This document shows positions 55,965-64,000 of a stretch of DNA of 64,000 nucleotides, one piece after another. Origin of the DNA: Bordetella genomosp. 4 (GTDB lineage Bacteria; Pseudomonadota; Gammaproteobacteria; Burkholderiales; Burkholderiaceae_B); NCBI RefSeq assembly GCF_002261185.1, contig NZ_NEVQ01000007.1, positions 1 through 64,000 on the forward strand, read 5' to 3'. Both the position numbers and the translations under genes were made by a program. A model generated the notes under the pieces. That model was not told the DNA's origin, did no database searches, and saw only the letters and a list, made by a program, of their open reading frames with translations. How positions within the stretch are numbered: position 1 is the first letter of the stretch; the number at the start of each line of letters is the position of its first letter.

Positions 55965-56936
55965 TCATTTCTTCAGCGCGTCGACGCGCAGTGTTTCGCC
56001 GTCGAGATGCACGAGTGCAGGTTGGTTGTGCAAAGCGTTGTCGAGTTTGGCCTCGACCACACGATACACGCCTGCGATTGCCAGTAACTCTGCATCGAGC
56101 TGCGTGGTGAAAATACGCGCCGAGGTATCGCCGCGTGCGCCCGCCATCGCTTTGCCGCGCAAAGGACCGTACACATGCACATTGCCATCTGCAATGACTT
56201 CGGCGCCCTGGCTGACCATGCCGATGACGACCAGGTCGGTATGCCGTGCGTACACGCGCTGACCTGAGCGCAGCGGTTTGGTGATGACCAGTGCGGTGGT
56301 GGGAACGGCCGGGGCTGGCTCGGCTGGTGCTGTCTCGGTGTTAGCTGGGGCTGCTGCCTTGCCCGATGTGTCCTTGCCCGTGGAGGCAGCTGCCTTGCCA
56401 TTTTTGGCCGAGGCCTTATCGGTTTTGGCTGGCGCAGCGGCTTTGTTTGCCGAGGCGTTTTGAGCGGAAGCCGTGGACGTGGCCGCGTTGTCGGTGGCGT
56501 CGTCAACGGCATCGTTGGTTGCGGCAGATCCCGTCGCTAACGCGGCTGCGGGCACGCCAGGAACCGGCGTCGAAACATGGTTCGGTGGCGCCATTTCCAC
56601 GGTGGCCGCCGGGCGCGCTACGGGCGTGGACAGTTCGACGGGCGCCAGGCCTGCGGCTTGGGCTGTCTTGAGATTATCGCCTTCGGCAACCACGCCGATA
56701 GGGGGCAGATTGTGGCCGCGCAGCGCGGTGAGCAGGGCCGCCCAATCGATAGGATCGGTCACGCGGCTGGCGTCGATGACCACCGGTTCGTTCTCAAAAA
56801 AACTGCCGGCGTCAGCCATGCGCTGATCCAGCGCGGCGGACAAGCGCGTCAGATCCGCGCTGTGCAGCACCACGCGGATGGCATACAGCGTGGCGCTTTT
56901 GAAGTCTAGGGCGAGGGAGTCTGTCGTCATGGTCAA
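55965..56936 (-). CDS. minC: Septum-site-determining inhibitor MinC
   Basis: This 323-residue FtsZ-assembly inhibitor is brought to poles by MinD. The N-terminal FtsZ-binding domain covers about residues 1-105 and the C-terminal beta-helix that binds MinD about 215-320 ([38 protein letters not shown]). Between them lies a long Ala/Lys/Thr/Pro-rich linker (about 130-210), so the protein is some 90 residues longer than in enteric bacteria. Confidence 0.93.
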   Translation of the reverse strand: MTMTTDSLALDFKSATLYAIRVVLHSADLTRLSAALDQRMADAGSFFENEPVVIDASRVTDPIDWAALLTALRGHNLPPIGVVAEGDNLKTAQAAGLAPVELSTPVARPAATVEMAPPNHVSTPVPGVPAAALATGSAATNDAVDDATDNAATSTASAQNASANKAAAPAKTDKASAKNGKAAASTGKDTSGKAAAPANTETAPAEPAPAVPTTALVITKPLRSGQRVYARHTDLVVIGMVSQGAEVIADGNVHVYGPLRGKAMAGARGDTSARIFTTQLDAELLAIAGVYRVVEAKLDNALHNQPALVHLDGETLRVDALKK

Positions 56937-56938
56937 AA

Positions 56939-58702
<1,764 letters not shown>

Positions 58703-58817
58703 GCTGAATGGATAGGTGAATGCAGCAGCAAAGCATCAATTTTGCCACGTTCGCACACCGATGCTGTCGCGGCCCATCTCCCGTGTTCAGGAAACAGGCT
58801 CTACACTACCGGCCATC

Positions 58818-60161
58818 ATGGATATTGTTCCCCTCTTACTGGCTCGGATCCAGTTCACAGCCAGCCTCAGTTTTCTGGCGCTATTCATGGCCTTGGCGTT
58901 CGCGCTGGCCTGGTTGCTGCTGTTTTTCAAGTTGCGCGCGCACGGCACCGGGCAGGCCGGATGGACGGCTGCCTATCGGTTTTGGGTGCGTATTTTTGCC
59001 CTGTCGTTCGTGTTGGCATTGGCAGCCGGGCTGCCAGTGTTGATCCAGTTGGGCAGCCTATGGCCCGGCCTCATGGACAAAATCGGTAATGTGGCTGCGC
59101 CGCTGATCGGCTTCGGCGTGTTGTCGGTGTTTGTCCTGAAATCCTGTTTTCTGGGCGTGATGCTGTTTGGCCAGCGCCGGGTATCGAATTGGGTGCACAC
59201 CTTTGCGGTGTTCATGGTCGCAGTGGGCCAGGCCGCGGCGTTGTTTTGGGTATTGGTATTGCAATCGTGGGTCCAGACTCCCGCCGGGGCGACGTTGATA
59301 GACGCGCGATACCGGGTGCTGGACTGGCAGGAGGTGATCTTCAATCCCTCTCTTAGCTGGAATCTCGGGCTGATGGCAGTGTGGTCGCTGCTGGCGGCTG
59401 CCTTCTTGATGCTGGGCATCACCGCGTTGCAAGCGTTGCGTCGTCCCCTGCAGGACGGAGAGCGCTGTACGTTCAAGACAGCATTGGTGGTGGCTGTGGT
59501 GGCCTCGGCGCTGCAGATCCCGGCTTTGAACGGCGCGGCACGGGTCATGGCTGAGCACCAGCCAGCCAAGGCCGCGGCGGCCGCGGGATATTGGAAAAGC
59601 GGCACGGTGCCGAGTTGGACGGTGGTGGGATTGCCCGACAGTCGAGCGGAGGCCAATCGCTACGACTGGACGCTCGAGCCGGCAGGCGGCGCGTGGTTGG
59701 GGCGTGATGAGCAGGGCCGTTATCTCGGGCTGGATAAATTTTCCGGTATGCGTCCGCCTGTAGGGCTGACGTTCTGGACGCTGCGCGTGATTCTGGTCTT
59801 GGGCGGATTGATGTTGTTTGTCTCGTGGGTCACAGCAGCGTTGACGCTGGCGCGCAAGCTGGATCCTGCAACTTTGCCGGCGTGGTGGCTGCGCTGCATG
59901 GTGGGCATGTTGTATAGCGGCGGACTGATGGTATTGGGGGGCGGCGTGTTTTCGTTGGTGGGCATGCAACCCTATGTCGTCAACGCCACCATTACGCAAA
60001 CCGAAGTCCTCGGGACTGCCAGCACGACCTCGTTGGCGCTTGGGGTGGCGGGTTTCGGTGTGTTGTATATCGTGTTGATTGCTGCGTTTAACGGCATGTT
60101 GTTTCATGCGGCTCGTTACGGCGTGGTGCCGGTACGCAAACCCGGAGGAACGTCTCAATGA
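58818..60161 (+). CDS. Divergent cytochrome bd-like subunit I (CydA homologue without heme ligands)
   Basis: This 447-residue, nine-helix membrane protein aligns with CydA: LARIQFTASLSF at the start, FVLKSCFLGVMLFG, AEHQPAKAAAAAG (Q-loop remnant) and LVGMQPYVVNA. Residues that hold heme or protons in CydA are replaced: His19 by L20, Glu99 by G, Glu107 by K108, His186 by about L185, and GRQPW is GMQPY. So it probably carries fewer or no hemes. ATG 58818 lacks a Shine-Dalgarno site and lies 10 bases after a TACACT box, so the mRNA may be nearly leaderless. It is coupled to the subunit II gene. Confidence 0.85.
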   Translation: MDIVPLLLARIQFTASLSFLALFMALAFALAWLLLFFKLRAHGTGQAGWTAAYRFWVRIFALSFVLALAAGLPVLIQLGSLWPGLMDKIGNVAAPLIGFGVLSVFVLKSCFLGVMLFGQRRVSNWVHTFAVFMVAVGQAAALFWVLVLQSWVQTPAGATLIDARYRVLDWQEVIFNPSLSWNLGLMAVWSLLAAAFLMLGITALQALRRPLQDGERCTFKTALVVAVVASALQIPALNGAARVMAEHQPAKAAAAAGYWKSGTVPSWTVVGLPDSRAEANRYDWTLEPAGGAWLGRDEQGRYLGLDKFSGMRPPVGLTFWTLRVILVLGGLMLFVSWVTAALTLARKLDPATLPAWWLRCMVGMLYSGGLMVLGGGVFSLVGMQPYVVNATITQTEVLGTASTTSLALGVAGFGVLYIVLIAAFNGMLFHAARYGVVPVRKPGGTSQ

Positions 60162-61186
60162 TCGCCGCACTGGCTGCTTCCCTAGGCGTCAACGCCAACG
60201 ATCCGACGTTCTGGATCCCGTTGGTGTTCATGGGGCTATTGTTTTTATTGATCATCGGCGGTGTGGTGCTTGATGGGTTTGATATTGGCGTGGGCATGTT
60301 GCTGCCTGTCGCGCCAGTCGATGAACGCGGGCGCATGATGGCGCTGCTGAGTCCCTGGCGCGACGCCAACGAGTTCTGGCCGCTGCTGGGCATAGGCTTG
60401 TTTGCCGCGGCCTTTCCGCTGGCGTGGGGCGTTATTTTCGGCAAGCTGTACGGGCCATTGGCGCTGATGGCCATGGGCATGATGTTGCGCAGTGTCTCGT
60501 TCGAGTTCCGGATTCGCGCTCGGGCCGAGTTGAAATCACGATGGGTGTTCGGGTTCTGGCTCGGGTCGTTGGCGACGGCATTCGGCCAGGGGCTGATATT
60601 GGGACGTATCGCCACGGGGTATCAGACGGAGGCAGGGTACGGGTGGTTTTCTGTGGTGATGGGCTTGTGTGTGGTGGCCGCCTATGTGCTGTTGGGTGCT
60701 GCCTGGCTCGTCATGCGCGTGGACGGGGATTTGCAACGGCGCGCGGCCCGCTGGGGACGTCATGCCATCCGCTGGACGGCTGTGGGGATGGTGGCGGCGT
60801 CGGTGATGCTGGGCTTGGCCAATGCCGGGATTTTCTACAAATGGAGCAATCCTGGGGGATTTGCGACGGTCGCAGGCGTCTGGGCGATCATGCTGCTGTG
60901 TTTCTCCGGCGCCGAGATGTTGCTGGCGCGTGTGCCCCGGGAGGATTCGCCTTATCAATGGCTGCCGTTTGTGTTGTGCATCGTGCTTTATTGGCTGATG
61001 CTGGCGGGGTTGGGGTATAGCTTGTTTCCCTATCTGATTCTGGATGATATGACGTTGTGGGATGGAACGGCGTCGATTGAGTCCATGCGGCTGGTGCTGT
61101 CGGCTGCGGTGGTGGGGGTGCCTGTGGTGTTGGTGTTCAATCTTTGGGCTTATCGGTCGGTGTTTGGGAAAGAACGGCGCGGGTGA
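60158..61186 (+). CDS. Divergent cytochrome bd-like subunit II (CydB homologue)
   Basis: This 342-residue membrane protein has the CydB landmark VVLDGFDIGVGMLLP and a changed WDGNEVW region (SPWRDANEFWPLLGIG), then LFAAAFPLAWGVIFGKLYGP and SVSFEFR. Its ATG overlaps the subunit I stop, so both are made together. It has no adjacent cydX-like mini-gene or cydCD. With its odd partner it is probably a bd-superfamily relative of altered function. Confidence 0.87.
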   Translation: MIAALAASLGVNANDPTFWIPLVFMGLLFLLIIGGVVLDGFDIGVGMLLPVAPVDERGRMMALLSPWRDANEFWPLLGIGLFAAAFPLAWGVIFGKLYGPLALMAMGMMLRSVSFEFRIRARAELKSRWVFGFWLGSLATAFGQGLILGRIATGYQTEAGYGWFSVVMGLCVVAAYVLLGAAWLVMRVDGDLQRRAARWGRHAIRWTAVGMVAASVMLGLANAGIFYKWSNPGGFATVAGVWAIMLLCFSGAEMLLARVPREDSPYQWLPFVLCIVLYWLMLAGLGYSLFPYLILDDMTLWDGTASIESMRLVLSAAVVGVPVVLVFNLWAYRSVFGKERRG

Positions 61187-61230
61187 CCGTTGAGTCTGTG
61201 TTCGTACGTTCGGGGATTGGTTCTTCTGGC

Positions 61231-61382
61231 GTCGAGCCTGGGCAATCACCGTGTGGGGGCTTCGCGTGGTCGGTCGGCCGCCTGCGCGGCCGACACCGCT
61301 GCGTCAACCTCGTCGCTGCGCTCCTACGGTTTCCCTCGCTCGACCACGAGGCGCCCCCACACGGTGATTGCCCAGGCTCGAC
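61231..61382. repeat. Long inverted-repeat element, family B, complete copy
   Basis: Arms 61231-61260 and 61353-61382 are a perfect 30-base inverted repeat. Inside, CGTGGTCG (61265-61272) pairs with CGACCACG (61341-61348), and GTCGGCCGC (61273) pairs with GCGGCCGAC (61286), giving one long folded structure. The left half resembles 55-109 at the window start on the other strand. The 634-bp gap 61187-61820 holds this element, two further hairpins and a tandem repeat, and no gene I can support. Confidence 0.88.
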
Positions 61383-61476
61383 TCGCGATGTCTCAACTTC
61401 GCCGCATCGCTGGGACGGCTATCTTGCTTAGGCTTCGTGGGGCGGGTTTTTGCAAGGAAGAATATCTTGCAGGGTT

Positions 61477-61514
61477 GTTATTTTTGGCCGCCTACGGGCG
61501 CGGCCAAAAATAAC
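61477..61514. repeat. 15-bp perfect inverted repeat
   Basis: 61477-61491 pairs perfectly with 61500-61514 around an eight-base loop. The outer stem is A/T-rich and the core GC-rich; because the A/T part is inside the stem, there is no free U tract for simple termination on either strand. Confidence 0.75.
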
Positions 61515-61572
61515 GTTTGGGTGCCGTGTGTCGGAGGTTTGTGGTTGGCAGCCTTGGCATGCGTTGCTGTGA

Positions 61573-61705
61573 GTTCCTGCCGAGTGCCCAATGGCTATGC
61601 CGGCCCGTTGAGCGACGGGTAGTCCCCGAAGGGGACCTCGGCGCCTGGTGTTGCGCCGAGCCGTTGCGATAGGGCCGGCATAGCCATTGGGCACCCGGCA
61701 GGAAC
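61573..61705. repeat. Long inverted-repeat element, family A, copy 2
   Basis: The arm 61573-61606 (34 nt) pairs with 61672-61705 at 33 positions. Compared with copy 1 at 13628-13767, the arms differ at many bases but remain complementary, while TGCCGGCCC and GATAGGGCCGGCA are constant. Both copies are followed by a GTCT...GAGACACCC tail. Confidence 0.85.
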
Positions 61706-61739
61706 GTCTTTCCAGAGACACCCAAGACCAGCAAGCAAC

Positions 61740-61790
61740 GCAACGTAAAACCAGTCGCAACGCAAAACCAGTCGCAACGCAAAACCAGTC
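61740..61790 (+). repeat. Three tandem copies of a 17-bp repeat
   Basis: GCAACG(T/C)AAAACCAGTC repeats at 61740, 61757 and 61774 without spacers, only the first copy having T. It lies between hairpin A2 and the end of the kinase gene; it is too short and spacerless to be a CRISPR. Confidence 0.85.
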
Positions 61791-61820
61791 AATAGCACCA
61801 CAAAACCACAGCCCCAAAAC

Positions 61821-63329
61821 CTACGCCGTCAATGGCAAACTGATCCGCACCAACAGCCCCCCGCTTTGGGCTTGCAGCAGAGCCAGTGTCCCACCATGCG
61901 CCCGGGCAATAGCATCGGCCAGCGCCAAGCCCAGCCCGACGTTGCCAGTGCGTGTACGAGCATCGTCCAGGCGGGCGAAGGGGCGTAAGGCCTCTGTACG
62001 GCGCTCTGGGGCGATGCCAGGGCCGTGATCCGCGACGTCGAGGATGGCGAATTGACCATCCCGTCGCAGGGTGATATCGATGGGCGGTTCACCGTGGTGC
62101 AGCGCGTTGCCGATGAGGTTGTCCAGCAGGCGGCCCAGCGCGACGGCGTCGCCTTGGACGGTCATGGCGTCTTCTGTAGCGTCCAGCGTGATGGCGGTGC
62201 CCGTGCTGGTCCAGCCGCCCACGCGATCCGCCAACCATTCGGGCAAGGATAGCGGGGCGTAGCGGTAGGCGGCCGGGTCTGTGCCGCGGACAAAGCCGAT
62301 GAATTGGTCCACCATGTGCTGCATGTCCTGCAGGTCCTTGCGCAGGCCTTCTTTCAGGGCCGGATCATCGGCCATTTCGATGCGCAGCCACATGCGCGAC
62401 AAGGGGCCTTTCAGATCGTGCGGCAGGCCGGAAAGCAGGGTGCGCCTCACTGAATCGGATTCGGCCAAGGCGTCCAGCATGGCGTTGAAACGTTCGCCGA
62501 GCGCACGGGTTTCCCGTGGGCCCGAGGGCTCTACTCGCTGGGGCTGCCCTGCCGCCAGATGGTCGGCGGCCTCGGCCAGGCGGGTCAGCGGGCGGGTGAT
62601 GTGCCACGAAAAGCCTGCCGCGAGCAACAGGACCAGACCCAGTCCGCCTAACCATACGGCAACCATCGGGGTCGAGACGGAGGGATCCAGGCGCTCCAGC
62701 GGGATGACCAGCCATTCGCGCAGGCGGGGCGCGTCTTCGGTGTCCGCATTGCGAGCCAAGGATATGTAGATTTCGGGTTCCGGGCCGTGCGACAACGCGA
62801 CGCGAGTACCATCGTTGAGCCGGTCATTGAGCTCACGGATGGGACCACGCAGGTCGCGCCTCAGATCGTCCTCCGGGGGAGGGGGGCGCGGACGCGCTGT
62901 GTCACGGCTTTGGATGCCGCCGTCGCCCGGCATGGCGGGGCGGCCTGGATTCGCAGGATTGCCCGGTGTCCGAAGATCGTTATCGCCGTTGTTGGAACGA
63001 CGCGGAGGTGGCGGCGGCGGGGAGCGGCGGGGAGGGCGCTGCAATTGCGCCTCGGCGGGCAGTGTGCGCGACCAGAGCCGCCACTGGTTCTGCGAGGCAT
63101 TGCGTACGAATTCGGCGCGGTCCTCGGCCGGGATTTGAGACAGAGACGCGCGTAATGTGCGGATGGTCGTGGCGATGTAGCCGATAGCGACGTCTTCGAG
63201 AAATTTCTGGCGATAGTAGGATACGGTGGTCAGGGTGGCCGCCTGGGCCAGCAGCACGGCGCCGAGCACGAGCAGAATCAGGCGCGTGCGCAGCGAGCGC
63301 GGTAATAGGAATCGGGTCAGACGGCGCAT
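61821..63329 (-). CDS. Sensor histidine kinase (EnvZ/OmpR class)
   Basis: This 502-residue membrane kinase has TM1 (about residues 15-35), a periplasmic sensor with a Pro/Arg-rich stretch around 97-150, TM2 (about 222-242), HAMP, and the HisKA box with the phospho-His in GLPHDLKGPLSRM. The ATPase domain shows N-box GRLLDNLIGNALHHG, DHGPGIAP and GLGLALADAIARAHGG. Its start lies 15 bases after the response-regulator stop. The signal is unknown; the low-complexity periplasmic insert is unusual. Confidence 0.93.
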   Translation of the reverse strand: MRRLTRFLLPRSLRTRLILLVLGAVLLAQAATLTTVSYYRQKFLEDVAIGYIATTIRTLRASLSQIPAEDRAEFVRNASQNQWRLWSRTLPAEAQLQRPPRRSPPPPPPRRSNNGDNDLRTPGNPANPGRPAMPGDGGIQSRDTARPRPPPPEDDLRRDLRGPIRELNDRLNDGTRVALSHGPEPEIYISLARNADTEDAPRLREWLVIPLERLDPSVSTPMVAVWLGGLGLVLLLAAGFSWHITRPLTRLAEAADHLAAGQPQRVEPSGPRETRALGERFNAMLDALAESDSVRRTLLSGLPHDLKGPLSRMWLRIEMADDPALKEGLRKDLQDMQHMVDQFIGFVRGTDPAAYRYAPLSLPEWLADRVGGWTSTGTAITLDATEDAMTVQGDAVALGRLLDNLIGNALHHGEPPIDITLRRDGQFAILDVADHGPGIAPERRTEALRPFARLDDARTRTGNVGLGLALADAIARAHGGTLALLQAQSGGLLVRISLPLTA

Positions 63330-63344
63330 GCGTGGGCGGGTCGT

Positions 63345-64000
63345 TTAAGGCGAAAACCGATAGCCGATGCCCCAGACTGTCTGGATCCAGCGAGGTTGTT
63401 TGGGATCGTCTTCGATGGCGCGCCGCAGCCGCAGGATAGCAATATCGATGGCGCGGTCGTTGCGTTCGCCGCCGTCGTCGTCACGCGCCAGCGCCAACAG
63501 GCGTTCACGTGACAAGGGCTTGCCGGCGTTGCGAACGAGGGCTTCGAGCAGATTGATTTCCCCGCCGGTCAGTTTCACGGCCTCGCCGTCGCGCAACAGC
63601 TGGCGCATGGTGGGATCGAACGTAAAAGGACCAAACGTAACGGCAGCGTCTTTCGTCAAAGCCGAGGGGCCGCGCTTGCGCCGCAACACGGCTTCGATGC
63701 GAGCCAGCAGTTCCCGGGGATCAAAGGGCTTGCCCAAATAATCGTCGGCGCCGGCTTCCAGGCCGATGATGCGGTCCACGGCTTCGTCGCGCGCCGTCAG
63801 CAAAATGACCGGAATGTCTTCGCCTTGTTCCCGCAGCCGGCGGCAGGCGTCCGCGCCGTCGCCGCCTGGCAGCATGCGGTCCAGAACCAGGAGGTCGGGC
63901 GCATAGCGCGCGATGCGTGCGGTCAGGTCGCTGGCATCCGGCGCCAACAGGGTGTCGTACCCGTGGCGATTCAGGTAGTCAGCGAGCAGTTGCCGCAGGG
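63345..64000 (-). CDS. OmpR-family response regulator (5' end beyond the window)
   Basis: The partner of the kinase. At least 218 residues are visible, and the frame stays open to the window edge (reading LRQLLADYLNRHGYDTLLAP before the internal TTG at 63947), so the true start lies to the right. The receiver domain has the phosphoacceptor Asp in LLVLDRMLPGGDG and the K of LGKPFDPRELLARI. The DNA-binding winged helix ends in RTVWGIGYRF-type sequence (WIQTVWGIGYRFSP). Confidence 0.93.
   Translation of the reverse strand, partial: LRQLLADYLNRHGYDTLLAPDASDLTARIARYAPDLLVLDRMLPGGDGADACRRLREQGEDIPVILLTARDEAVDRIIGLEAGADDYLGKPFDPRELLARIEAVLRRKRGPSALTKDAAVTFGPFTFDPTMRQLLRDGEAVKLTGGEINLLEALVRNAGKPLSRERLLALARDDDGGERNDRAIDIAILRLRRAIEDDPKQPRWIQTVWGIGYRFSP

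Noticed and set aside
61190-61513. Possible 107-residue protein after the bd-like pair
   Set aside because: It is a translation of the family B inverted repeat; no ribosome site and no plausible protein features.
61477-61514. Intrinsic terminator for the bd-like operon
   Set aside because: The A/T-rich part is inside the stem and A residues follow the GC core on both strands, so no free U tract; kept only as an inverted repeat.
61740-61790. CRISPR array
   Set aside because: Units are 17 bp, adjacent and without unique spacers; no cas genes nearby.
61428-61817. Possible 129-residue minus-strand protein
   Set aside because: It is made of hairpin A2 and the 17-bp tandem repeats; repeat-encoded artefact.

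Overview
The window is one stretch of a high-GC betaproteobacterial chromosome. It is most likely from the Alcaligenaceae (the Bordetella/Achromobacter/Pusillimonas/Advenella type). The reasons are a Bug-type (TctC-like) periplasmic receptor, several TRAP transporters, many LysR and GntR regulators, CaiB/BaiF CoA-transferases, and housekeeping genes of betaproteobacterial type (glnS, minCDE, pdxH, uvrA). I see no tRNA, rRNA, CRISPR array, transposase or phage gene.

Left part (about 0.2-28 kb), catabolic and accessory. A LysR gene diverges from a periplasmic gamma-glutamyltransferase gene. Next comes a sugar-acid cluster: an IlvD/Edd-family dehydratase and an erythronate-dehydrogenase-like epimerase on the minus strand; on the plus strand an FAD-linked 2-hydroxyacid dehydrogenase, an FCD-type GntR regulator, a fumarylacetoacetate-hydrolase-family enzyme, a complete TRAP transporter (small permease, large permease, binding protein), an SDR, a KDPG aldolase and a KDG kinase. 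From 15.6 to 28.4 kb there is a tight 12-gene plus-strand operon: MaoC hydratase, TRAP binding protein, amidase, second TRAP binding protein, TRAP permeases, MmgE/PrpD protein, acyl-CoA dehydrogenase, CaiB CoA-transferase, UTRA-type GntR, MFS transporter and CitE-like lyase. The set CoA-transferase + hydratase + CitE lyase + PrpD protein resembles branched C5-dicarboxylate (itaconate/mesaconate type) breakdown; that is inference.

Middle part (28.4-38.6 kb, mostly minus strand): a CoA-transferase, Bug receptor and acyl-CoA dehydrogenase set with a divergent LysR gene, then purU, an LhgO-like oxidase, a flavin reductase, pdxH, a ChaC-like glutathione-degrading enzyme and an MFS transporter.

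Right part (38.7-64 kb), mostly housekeeping: tcdA, then a uvrA-pabB-pabC run in which uvrA is a double-length (1936 aa) tandem fusion with a good LexA box upstream; a 42-residue basic mini-protein with its own promoter and terminator; a LysR gene, glycosyltransferase, EamA transporter, ettA, an isochorismatase-family hydrolase, a small lipoprotein, minCDE, glnS, a strongly divergent cytochrome-bd-like subunit pair lacking the canonical heme-ligand residues, and an OmpR/EnvZ-type two-component pair cut by the right edge.

The most unusual items are the apparently heme-ligand-less bd-like pair, the SOS-type tandem UvrA, and two families of long structured intergenic repeats. One repeat family occurs at 13.63-13.77 kb and 61.57-61.71 kb with compensatory changes in its 34-36 bp stems. 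The other occurs at 61.23-61.38 kb, with a partial relative at the left edge.
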